From positions 110,280 through 174,279 of the forward strand of contig JALBYC010000024.1 in the NCBI GenBank assembly GCA_023212645.1: 64,000 nt of DNA, in the 5' to 3' direction. Source of the DNA: Farysia itapuensis (Eukaryota > Basidiomycota > Ustilaginomycetes > Ustilaginales > Ustilaginaceae). This document shows, in pieces, positions 9,655 to 18,139 of this stretch (positions are counted from its first letter, which is position 1; the number at the start of each line of letters is the position of its first letter). The notes beneath the pieces were generated by a model. The model made no database searches, had not been told where the DNA came from, and saw nothing but the letters and a program-made list of their open reading frames with translations. The translations under genes were made by a program, and so were the position numbers.

Positions 9655-12090
9655 ATGGCGAGTGCAAAGCGACTCAACAAGCGACAGCTGCGCGAGCAGC
9701 AAGAGTTGCAAGAACTAGCCGAAAAGCAGCTGCAAAGCAACCCTTCTGCGCCGGAAGAAGAGGGCGAAGTGGAAGAAGCAAAGGTGTCAAAATTAACGAA
9801 CGGTCCGTCCCTCTTTTCAGCCCTCGGCGATCAACAGTCACCCCAAAGCGAACCTGAAGACGACGAGGATGACGAGGACCTATCAGCACAACAACCAGTG
9901 AAACCGAACTCGAAGAAAAACAAAAAGAAGAAGAAAAAGAAGCCTGCAGGTGTCGAGGAAGAGCAGCAGAGTGGTGGTGCTACCCCTACGCCGACAAAGA
10001 AGCAGCCACCAGGGGGGTCAACAACGCCAGCGAAGAAGGGCAAGGACGCGAGTGGCAAAGATGTCTCGGAAATGTCGACGCAAGAGTTTGATGCGCTGCT
10101 TGCGTCGCAAGCTGAGCTCAACGCTCAGTCTGCCTCGGCGGTCAATGGGGGTCAAAGCGGTAGGGGAGGCGGCAGTGTGTCGTCCTTCCGTGCTCATCTT
10201 GCTCTAGATCCTCGCAGTTTGGATCCGGGTGTTGAGTTGCGGCGTCAGTTTGGCTCGGCAGCGATCAAGGCGTATCAGGCCGAGGCAGGTGCGGCGGGTC
10301 GCTCGGCATCGAGTGGTGCAAGAGCTCGTGCACAGGCAACCAACTCAAACCTCAAAGTACGCAGCATCCTCTGCACACCCAAAGACTACTGGCCACCCAT
10401 CGCACGCAGCTTCACCGGTATGAGCATGGACGTCATCGAAGACCACCACACCGCTGGCCGCATCTCAACCTGGAAACACAGCAAAGCCTATCGCCATGTC
10501 CAAATGCAGTTCCTCCAGGCCGTCAAGTCGTACGATCCCAACTCTCTCATGGCGTTGCTGCGCGTGTATCCCTACCATATTGACACGCTTCTTCAGCTCA
10601 GTGAGTACTCGCGCCACCAGGGCGATTTGGGCCAGGCGGGCGACTTTAACGACCGCGCCCTCTTTGCATTCGAACGCTGCGCCAGTCCCTTTTTCATCTC
10701 GGGCCTTTCCAGCTCCTCCTCTGGCCCGGCTATGGTCAACTTTAACAAGATCGAGAACCGCGCCTTCTACCTGGCGCTTCATCGACAGATTGGATTCCTC
10801 GGTCGCAGGGGCACGTGGCGTACTGCACTCGAGTGGGCAAAGTTACTCCTCGGGCTGGGTCAAGACGGTGAGGACCATCATGCCGCTTTGCTGTGGATTG
10901 ACTTCCTTGCTGTAAAGTCGCGACAGCACCGCTGGCTGTTGGAGCTGATGACCAAGTTGGACGAGCAGAGAGCGGCGCGGGCTGGGGTGAGTCGAATTGA
11001 CGACCTGGTCATCCCGGCTGTTACGCCGATCGACGGCGCAAACAAGGCGGCGGCGGGCGAGGTGGACGGGTACGCTGGCGTGCTGGACTGGTGTGTTGGT
11101 CTGCAGTATGCACGGGCACTCGCTCTGCGAGCTGTGGAAAAGGAGGAGGGGGACAAGACGCACTTGCGCAGCACGGCTGCTTTGCGTCTAGCCATCGCAC
11201 GCTATCCGGGCGTCGTACCACTGCTGTGCAACAAAGTCGGCGTCGACCTGCCGTCCAAGATCGCTGGACACCCGCTCTTCCAGCTCGAGACGCGCTACAG
11301 CGCCTCAGCACCGGGCGAGACCCTACCAGACCTAATGGCGCACATCTACGTCCTCCGGTCCGAAAGTTTGTGGAAGGAGAGCGAAATGGCGCAGTGGCTG
11401 CGCTCTACTGCGATGGACATGGCCGATGCGCTGTGCGTCGACGCCGACCTGGGTCGAAAGAGCAAGCGCAAGCCGGCGAGCGCGAACTCGGTGACCAAGC
11501 TGGGTGTCTATCGTCATGTCCTCGTCTCGGATCTGCCCGATGCAATGCGTCAACAGCTGATTGCCTTTCTACCGCCTGCGATCACGTCGAGTAGCGAGCA
11601 GATGGACTCGTTCGACCCCGTACCTCCCCGCCCGCTTGCTGGACAGACCGACGACGACGACGATGATGTTGGCAAAGTGACGCGCTACGACGATGACTAC
11701 TTTGCACCTGTCCTCGCAGACCAGGCACGGTCTCGATCGCAAGCTCCACTGACGGCGGAAAGTGCCGTGCAGCAACAGGGTATGATGCAGGCACTCATGC
11801 GGGCCCTCGGGCGTGCAACCGGCCAAGACGCCGCAGATGCAGACCAGGACAACGGCTGGGACAATGCTATGGCCAACATGGACGACGAGACGCGCGCCGA
11901 CGTTCTCGCCCAACTCATGCAAGGCATGCCCGGCGCATTCGACGACGACGATGACTCTAATGCAAACGCTCCGGCTGCCGGTGGTGGAGGAGCTTTTGCC
12001 GCGCTCCGCGGTGCACTTGACGCTCTTTGGGGCGGCGGCCACGCTGCCCCTGCCAACGAGGACCATGACGACCTCTCGGATTCCGAGTAA
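9655..12090 (+). CDS. RQC1: TCF25/RQC1 family protein of the ribosome-associated quality control complex
   Basis: The 811-residue product starts with a basic helical N-terminus (KRLNKRQLREQQELQELAEKQ) and an acidic then Lys-rich segment, both usual in Nulp1/TCF25/Rqc1 proteins. The conserved TCF25 domain spans about residues 225-620, with LLRVYPYHIDTLLQLSEY, NDRALFAFERC, FYLALHRQIGFLGRRGTWRTALEWAKLLLGL and LRLAIARYPGVVPLLCNKV. The C-terminus is acidic and Gly/Ala-rich. Rqc1 works with Ltn1 and Rqc2 on stalled 60S ribosomes; in animals the homologue was first described as a transcription factor. The ATG at 9655 fits the family N-terminus. The role is assigned from family resemblance. Confidence 0.9.
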   Translation: MASAKRLNKRQLREQQELQELAEKQLQSNPSAPEEEGEVEEAKVSKLTNGPSLFSALGDQQSPQSEPEDDEDDEDLSAQQPVKPNSKKNKKKKKKKPAGVEEEQQSGGATPTPTKKQPPGGSTTPAKKGKDASGKDVSEMSTQEFDALLASQAELNAQSASAVNGGQSGRGGGSVSSFRAHLALDPRSLDPGVELRRQFGSAAIKAYQAEAGAAGRSASSGARARAQATNSNLKVRSILCTPKDYWPPIARSFTGMSMDVIEDHHTAGRISTWKHSKAYRHVQMQFLQAVKSYDPNSLMALLRVYPYHIDTLLQLSEYSRHQGDLGQAGDFNDRALFAFERCASPFFISGLSSSSSGPAMVNFNKIENRAFYLALHRQIGFLGRRGTWRTALEWAKLLLGLGQDGEDHHAALLWIDFLAVKSRQHRWLLELMTKLDEQRAARAGVSRIDDLVIPAVTPIDGANKAAAGEVDGYAGVLDWCVGLQYARALALRAVEKEEGDKTHLRSTAALRLAIARYPGVVPLLCNKVGVDLPSKIAGHPLFQLETRYSASAPGETLPDLMAHIYVLRSESLWKESEMAQWLRSTAMDMADALCVDADLGRKSKRKPASANSVTKLGVYRHVLVSDLPDAMRQQLIAFLPPAITSSSEQMDSFDPVPPRPLAGQTDDDDDDVGKVTRYDDDYFAPVLADQARSRSQAPLTAESAVQQQGMMQALMRALGRATGQDAADADQDNGWDNAMANMDDETRADVLAQLMQGMPGAFDDDDDSNANAPAAGGGGAFAALRGALDALWGGGHAAPANEDHDDLSDSE

Positions 12091-12220
12091 CAGAATCGGC
12101 AGCACGCATCGGGAGATGCGGATCGGGCTGCGGAAATCAGAAGAAATCGGAAGAATTTTGTTGCTTTGAGCCTTTGACAATTCACGCTCGGTCCAACTGA
12201 CTACCATAACCACGACAACG

Positions 12221-13453
12221 ATGGCACCATTGACACCTGCAGACGGCAACCCGGTTGTCTACCTGGACATTGAATTCGAGGGCGACACCCCACCCACTCG
12301 CAAGGGGGAGAATCGAATCGTCCTCGAGCTTTATGCAAACACGGTTCCGCGCACCGCTGAAAACTTTCGCGTGCTGTGTGTTGGCGATACAGTGTCACAG
12401 AGCACGGGCGTGCCGCTCAAGTTTGCTGGCAGTGGATTCCACCGCGTGATTCCCAAGTTTATGATCCAGGGTGGAGATTTCACGCGCGGCGATGGGACGG
12501 GAGGGGAGAGTATCTATGGGGAGAAGTTTGCGGACGAGGATCTGACGACGGACCAGCATTCCGAGCCGTTCTTGCTGAGTATGGCCAATGCGGGGCCGGA
12601 TACCAACGGGTCGCAATTCTTCATCACGACCGTACCTACGCCGCACTTGGATGGGAAGCATGTCGTCTTTGGCCGCGTCCTGAGGGGCAAGTCGACAGTA
12701 CGACGAATCGAGAATGCCGAGACAAGCGCGGGGGACAAACCCAAGCACGCCATCACCATCGCATCCTGCGGACAGTGGGACACCACCACCACCACCACTA
12801 CTACTGGCGGGGAGGAGTACGGCATTGAGGCTGATCCCACCGGCGACGTGTTTGAAGACTACCCAGACGACGAGGACCCGGAACTTGATTCGGATCTGCA
12901 GCGATGTTTCGACATTGCGTCCAAGCTCAAGACCATCGGCAACACGCTCTTCAGCAGCGGCCAGCTACCGCCTGCGCTGGGCAAGTACAGTAAAGCCCTA
13001 CGCTACTTGCAGCAACACCCGGTCATGCCAGAGGGAACAACGCCCGAGTTCAGCGCAGAGTACCTCGCTCTCCGCTCAACCTGTGCCCTCAACGCCGCCC
13101 TCTGCGCGCTCAAAGCGCCCGCAGGCGCCGGCGCCAACGCAAACGCCAATGCCCAACTGGCACTCAAACTCTGCTCCTCCGTCATCTCCTCCCTCAACTC
13201 CTCCTCCCTATCCTGGGACCCAACCAAAGCCGAACAGGAAAAACGTCACCTAGACCTCACAAAAGCCCTCTACCGCCGCGCACTGGCCCACCTGGCGCTC
13301 AAGGACGAAGACAGCGCGGAAACCGACCTCAAAGCAGCCTCGGGCAACAGCCCCGCCGATCCCGCGCCCAAAAAAGAACTACAGGCATTGGCCCAACGCA
13401 GACAGGCCCGGCTCAACGCCCAGCGCGCTGCCTACGCCAAAATGTTCTCCTAG
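12221..13453 (+). CDS. CPR6: Cyclophilin-40 type peptidyl-prolyl isomerase with TPR domain (Hsp90 co-chaperone)
   Basis: This 410-residue protein has the two-domain plan of CYP40/Cpr6/Cpr7. The cyclophilin domain covers about residues 8-185 and contains the active-site segments [15 protein letters not shown] and [24 protein letters not shown] Thr run encoded by an ACC repeat joins it to an acidic hinge. The C-terminal half is an all-helical TPR region with a [11 protein letters not shown] repeat and [22 protein letters not shown], ending in a basic helix. Such proteins bind the C-terminal MEEVD of Hsp90. It ends 60 bp from the convergent RdRP stop codon. The choice between the Cpr6 and Cpr7 paralogue name is not certain. 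Confidence 0.92.
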   Translation: MAPLTPADGNPVVYLDIEFEGDTPPTRKGENRIVLELYANTVPRTAENFRVLCVGDTVSQSTGVPLKFAGSGFHRVIPKFMIQGGDFTRGDGTGGESIYGEKFADEDLTTDQHSEPFLLSMANAGPDTNGSQFFITTVPTPHLDGKHVVFGRVLRGKSTVRRIENAETSAGDKPKHAITIASCGQWDTTTTTTTTGGEEYGIEADPTGDVFEDYPDDEDPELDSDLQRCFDIASKLKTIGNTLFSSGQLPPALGKYSKALRYLQQHPVMPEGTTPEFSAEYLALRSTCALNAALCALKAPAGAGANANANAQLALKLCSSVISSLNSSSLSWDPTKAEQEKRHLDLTKALYRRALAHLALKDEDSAETDLKAASGNSPADPAPKKELQALAQRRQARLNAQRAAYAKMFS

Positions 13454-13513
13454 CACCACTTCGCAGAAAATACAGTGCGGGAGAGAGAAAAGAGTGTTTT
13501 GTTTTTCTTGAGA

Positions 13514-16500
13514 TCAAGTGTGCGTCTCGGGCAGTGCCTGCTGCGATGGAGGGTGAGTTTTGGGCAAAGGATTGAGCAGGTGGATCTGTACGAGCTCCAA
13601 CAGACAGCTGAGTGCGAGGAGGGAGAATGAGTTACCGCCAAACACTCTCGTCCGCTCCGACGTGGCTCCCAAATGACACGCTGCGTAGAGGCAGTGCATC
13701 TCGATCAGCCGCTGGTCGTGCTTCTTGCGCAGTTTCTCGGCCAGGTCCAGCCCGTCATCCTCGTCCTCTTCGACAATGCCTTTGGCCGACTCGGCATTTG
13801 CTTGCGCTGCAGCCTTGGCGGTCTGCCCGTTTCGTCGGTTGCGCCGGGAAAAGGGGTCAGAACCAAGCAGCTTGTTGCGTCTCTTGCGGCGCACCAGCTC
13901 TTCATCGTCGCTGTCTGCGCTGAAATCATCTTCGTCACTGTCAAAGTCACTGAGTGGATCTTGATGACACACCACTTGCTCGCCGTCAACCCAGATAAAC
14001 TTGTACGGCTTCGGGCCATCGTCCTCCGACTGCTCATCAGAATCGTCGGATTTGTTTCCCCTGCCCTTGGGCTTGTTCTTCTTGATCGGCTTTTTGCTGC
14101 TCTTGGCGTCTTTGACTTCTTTCCTGTTTCTGGTGATGTTGGTGATTTCCGAGGTCAGCGGGAAATCCTTGTGGAACAGCTCCTTGACTGCCTCGGGAGC
14201 TGGCTTTGGTCGGTCGTTAAAGTAGCCAGCTGCAACCAGATGCAATTGAGCCCGCAGGATGGGGAACAGCTCTGAAGTTGCCGTCTTGAGGCGGTCCTGG
14301 CGACGTTTGAGTTGATGCTTGCGAGTGGCCAACACTTGTGTACCGACCAAAACCTCTTCTTCAATCAGCCACTCGGACTCGGCTCGCTTCTCGGGAATCC
14401 ATTCGGCGACACGACTGATGTGTCTGACAAACGAGAGCAGTAACTGGATGTACCCCTTTTCTAGTTCGGTACGACGCGCATCCGTTGGTTGTATCTCTGG
14501 GTATTTTTCTCCCAGCCGTTTGAGAACGATGAGCAGATCGTCGCATGAGCCCTGGTTCTGCAAAAGTGTAGCCAAGCTGTTGCTAGACCCTCCCTTCTCG
14601 GGATAGCGGGGCGTGTCTCCGTCGGGCATATCCGTGATCTGCTCGGGGATCGCACGATACAGATATCCAAGCGCTCGCTCGCTGCGGTACACTCCTGGTG
14701 CACCTGCTGTTTTCTGCGCCAAGAAATCGGGTCGTGCGGCCGTGATGGGCGGCATGGGAATCTCCTTTCGGTGCACGGCTTGGCCCGTCTTGCGGAAGTC
14801 AACCGCCTTGGAGTGCAGCGTCGCCAGTTTCAGACAGTCTGGGTCCATCGAATGCTTTTCGCTCTTGTCCGAAATCTGCAGATGGAAATGGGATACCAAG
14901 CCGATCTGGTCGTTGATGACAAAGTCGACAAAGAAATCGGCAAGATCCTCAAAGCGACATGGACGCGCCAGCTCCATGTTCTTGACGCTAGCGTACTCGG
15001 CAGGCGAGCGCATAAAGTGTGGAAAGATGCTCGTGTCCTGATAGATGGTGTACAAATCGCCGTCCAGATCGCCACCTCCAAGAATGGAGGGCAAAGGACG
15101 TGCGGTTGCACACTTGTTGAACACGACAACATTGCGTAGTTTGCGAAGCGGATGGTCTTCTGGAGGGACCACGGCAGTCACGATCCGAACATCGCCGGGA
15201 TGAATTGTTGGACTACGCCCGATCATGACCCTGCCTTCGACAATCTCCTTTTCGCCAGTATTAAAGTCGTCGACCTGCACATAGATCTCGTTCTTGCCCA
15301 GCAGGCTGAACTCGTCGACAACACCCATGAGAGTGTACCCGGTGGTGGGGATTCGAGCCTTTCGCTTGAGATCACCGAGGGCGGCTGCAATGACGATTGT
15401 ACACAACCTGTTGAGAACGCCGTTGGTTGGCAGCTCGTCTGGGTGCACGCCTAGCAGATCGTGAATGCGCTGGAAAAGGTCTCCTACGTCTGCAGCATCG
15501 CCAAACGAGAAGGAATGAAGCAGGTGCGCAGCGCGCTCAAAGCTGGACCTCACCGATTTGACACGATCGACGGCCTTCTCTTGCAGCGATAGGAATGCCT
15601 CCTTCGGCACGCCTAGATCCTCGAGTGCGTTGATGAGTGGACGATTGAGACGCGCCGGCAGCGGGAGGAGTGAAGTAGCGGCGACTTCAACGTCTCGGTG
15701 CTCGGGAGCGGCAAACTTGATCATACTCGGTCGCAATCTGAGCTCGGTGTTGTCGAGAAGTGGATTGACACACAGCATACCCTTGGCACCACCGCATCGG
15801 AACTGAATGGCAGAGGGAATGCGCATGGGGTCTTTGCGAGTGAGCTCCAGTTGGTGCCTAAGACCCTTGACCTCACAGAACTTGGTCCAGACGGTCTCCA
15901 TGAGTTTGGGAGAAATCTGACCTACACCGTCTGTGAGCAAGAAGCCTTGCTTCTTTGAGGCCGAGGTGCCGGCGGTGGTGTAGTCGTCTGGAATGGTATG
16001 CATCCAAGCTTTGTCAATGACAATGGTCGACGAGGTGGCACTAAAGGCTTGCGAGAGACGAGCACCGTAGCGAGCGGGATACACATCTACGTTGCTGAAA
16101 TCGCCCAGAGATTGACGAATGCGTTCGGCGTCCCACAACTTGCCATGCTGGTCGGTGAAGGCGGTGACGAACCAACACTGATGGCTGCTGAGCGCAGAAC
16201 TGGACCAGGCCAAGGCGTTGAAGCGACGTCCGGCAATGGTGATGCCGTTTTTGAGCGTGTCGCCGATTCGTTCGCGTACAAAGGATTCGGTATCGATGCC
16301 GCCAAAGTCGTATCGAGAGACCGGGAAGCGGTCACCATCCTCGTCGACGAATCCGACTCGAATGAAGTGACTGCCAAAGTCTGGAAACATGCGCAAGACT
16401 CGGTTGGACGCGTCTAGAAAGGGACCTTCGAGCGTTGTGCGGGTGGGGGTGATGGTGACATGGTAAACACTGGCGGTGGCAGTAGCCTGACTGTCAAACG

Positions 16501-17794
16501 GATCCAAGGTGCCACCAGCGGTATTGTCGAGAAGGCGATGTTCTTGCGTCACAATGCTTTCCTGCAACTTGTCTGAGCCGAGGAGACACTTTGCCTGACG
16601 TCGGCGGACTTGGGTCTGCTTGGACGCCTGAGCTAGGTTTTCCAGCACCTTGCTTGCAAAGTCTGGGCCGTACAGATTGATCAGTCTGCGGGTATTGCGC
16701 TTGAGGATCTCGTGTACGGTGGGCGAGTAGAGGTTGTTGCGGAGCAACTTGTCAAACTGAAAGGCGACGCGGAGATCGATGTTGGCACAGTAGCGTCCGA
16801 CGGCCTCGAATGCTGCAGGATCCGTCAAGTTTCGGCGAACAACAGGACGGGCCTGCTCACGAGGAGGTCCGGCGCGCTGAAGGAAAGGACGAGCCTCGAG
16901 ACAGAGAGAGTCGAGGTCATGAGGCGAGTTGAAACCGATGCGAAGGTGACAACCAATGAGAGGCACACGGTATCTGCTTCGTGCCTGGATCAGATCTTCA
17001 CGCTCTTTGAGGTTGAGGAAGTCGAAGAAGGAGCTGTTGCGGCCTTGACGAATGAAGGTGGCAGGAGTCTCGAGATCGAATGCGAGGGCATTGCTCTTGG
17101 CATCGATCGACCAGCCGACAATGTTGTTGAAGAGAATGCGGATCGAGTTGAGCGAGTCGCCAAAGGACAAAGTCTGAGACTTTGCGTCTAGACCAGAAGG
17201 CAGAGGAGAGCGGAGAGAATCAAAGTCTTCGATGGAAAAGGAACCGTCGTCGCAGATGACACCAAACTGGATTAGAGACCAGAGACCCTGGCTTGCATTG
17301 GCACTACGAGGTTTCTTGTTTGGTTTGACAATCAGCGGTTTGGACTTGTCTAACTTTTCCTTGTAGGGTGTGGGAGGCTGTGGCGGTTCCCCCGGCTTGG
17401 GCGAGGCAGCGATTGTTTCCGAGTCGGTTCGTTTCTGACGCAGCTCCCAGTTCTGGAACGGCTGATTGAGCAGATTGTTGAGGATGGCCTGCTTTCCATA
17501 GCCGTTGAAGGTGAGCTTGGGGGTATTGTATTTGCCATCTCTCTCTATGATCAGCGGTCGACGACGAAGATTGGAGCAGTACTCGAGGAAAGACGAGGCG
17601 GTGGAAGTTTCTGCAATGGTCAAGTAGGCCTTGCCGCCATGCTTGCCGCCTTTGCCAAAGGGGAAAAGGAGGTGGAAATTGACCAACCCCTGTCCTGGGA
17701 CGCGGACGGGAGACGTGTGCAGTGCATCGGCAATGCTGCTGTACAGGTCGTGCTGGGTGACCCACGTGTCGATCTTGAGGACGAGGATCTCCAT
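13514..17794 (-). CDS. Cellular RNA-dependent RNA polymerase of the RNA-silencing pathway
   Basis: A single 1426-residue frame with the eukaryotic RdRP catalytic domain over roughly residues 390-1060. The core signature GGGDLDGDLY is present, with the three catalytic Asp in DLDGD at residues 909-913. Flanking family blocks include LLTDGVGQIS, RCGGAKGML, VMIGRSPTIHPGDVR and VVFNKCATARPLPSI. The first ~120 residues look RRM-like, as in Rdp1/QDE-1 relatives, and the C-terminus is a long charged, Lys-rich tail. These enzymes copy RNA into dsRNA for Dicer and heterochromatin or quelling pathways. The DLDGD type differs from viral GDD polymerases, so this is not a mycovirus remnant. No stop or frameshift breaks it. 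Smuts differ in RNAi retention. Confidence 0.95.
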   Translation of the reverse strand: MEILVLKIDTWVTQHDLYSSIADALHTSPVRVPGQGLVNFHLLFPFGKGGKHGGKAYLTIAETSTASSFLEYCSNLRRRPLIIERDGKYNTPKLTFNGYGKQAILNNLLNQPFQNWELRQKRTDSETIAASPKPGEPPQPPTPYKEKLDKSKPLIVKPNKKPRSANASQGLWSLIQFGVICDDGSFSIEDFDSLRSPLPSGLDAKSQTLSFGDSLNSIRILFNNIVGWSIDAKSNALAFDLETPATFIRQGRNSSFFDFLNLKEREDLIQARSRYRVPLIGCHLRIGFNSPHDLDSLCLEARPFLQRAGPPREQARPVVRRNLTDPAAFEAVGRYCANIDLRVAFQFDKLLRNNLYSPTVHEILKRNTRRLINLYGPDFASKVLENLAQASKQTQVRRRQAKCLLGSDKLQESIVTQEHRLLDNTAGGTLDPFDSQATATASVYHVTITPTRTTLEGPFLDASNRVLRMFPDFGSHFIRVGFVDEDGDRFPVSRYDFGGIDTESFVRERIGDTLKNGITIAGRRFNALAWSSSALSSHQCWFVTAFTDQHGKLWDAERIRQSLGDFSNVDVYPARYGARLSQAFSATSSTIVIDKAWMHTIPDDYTTAGTSASKKQGFLLTDGVGQISPKLMETVWTKFCEVKGLRHQLELTRKDPMRIPSAIQFRCGGAKGMLCVNPLLDNTELRLRPSMIKFAAPEHRDVEVAATSLLPLPARLNRPLINALEDLGVPKEAFLSLQEKAVDRVKSVRSSFERAAHLLHSFSFGDAADVGDLFQRIHDLLGVHPDELPTNGVLNRLCTIVIAAALGDLKRKARIPTTGYTLMGVVDEFSLLGKNEIYVQVDDFNTGEKEIVEGRVMIGRSPTIHPGDVRIVTAVVPPEDHPLRKLRNVVVFNKCATARPLPSILGGGDLDGDLYTIYQDTSIFPHFMRSPAEYASVKNMELARPCRFEDLADFFVDFVINDQIGLVSHFHLQISDKSEKHSMDPDCLKLATLHSKAVDFRKTGQAVHRKEIPMPPITAARPDFLAQKTAGAPGVYRSERALGYLYRAIPEQITDMPDGDTPRYPEKGGSSNSLATLLQNQGSCDDLLIVLKRLGEKYPEIQPTDARRTELEKGYIQLLLSFVRHISRVAEWIPEKRAESEWLIEEEVLVGTQVLATRKHQLKRRQDRLKTATSELFPILRAQLHLVAAGYFNDRPKPAPEAVKELFHKDFPLTSEITNITRNRKEVKDAKSSKKPIKKNKPKGRGNKSDDSDEQSEDDGPKPYKFIWVDGEQVVCHQDPLSDFDSDEDDFSADSDDEELVRRKRRNKLLGSDPFSRRNRRNGQTAKAAAQANAESAKGIVEEDEDDGLDLAEKLRKKHDQRLIEMHCLYAACHLGATSERTRVFGGNSFSLLALSCLLELVQIHLLNPLPKTHPPSQQALPETHT

Positions 17795-18139
17795 GGCAGG
17801 CTAGTGCGTCGTGGTGGTGGGAAAGCACGAAGCACTCTCTCGAAATGAAGCTGGGCTCTGCTCTTATGATCACTGTTTTAGCGTTTAGCTGTTCATCCCA
17901 CTCTGCTGCATGGCGCTTCTTTTTAGCCGCCGTCAATCACAATGGGCGTAGCGAAGAACGGGGCAGAGACACAGGGACTGTCCAAGATCGCAGACAACCG
18001 CAAAGCGCAAAAGCAAGAAATTCTCGCAATCTCACACCTTGGCGCGTACTCTTTTGCAGCGCTTGCAGCTCTGTTGCGCTCTTTCCAGACTGCGGAGACC
18101 ATCTATTGCCATCTGTATACGTGAAGCGGAATCTTTTTC
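17795..18139. other. Intergenic region with no gene seen
   Basis: This 345-bp region is upstream of the RdRP gene and downstream of the MINDY gene, both on the minus strand. It presumably holds the RdRP promoter. Short frames on both strands lack any recognisable features. Confidence 0.6.

Noticed and set aside
13514..17794. RdRP as an integrated mycovirus
   Set aside because: The DLDGD motif, length and flanking blocks are those of cellular RNAi polymerases, not the viral GDD class.
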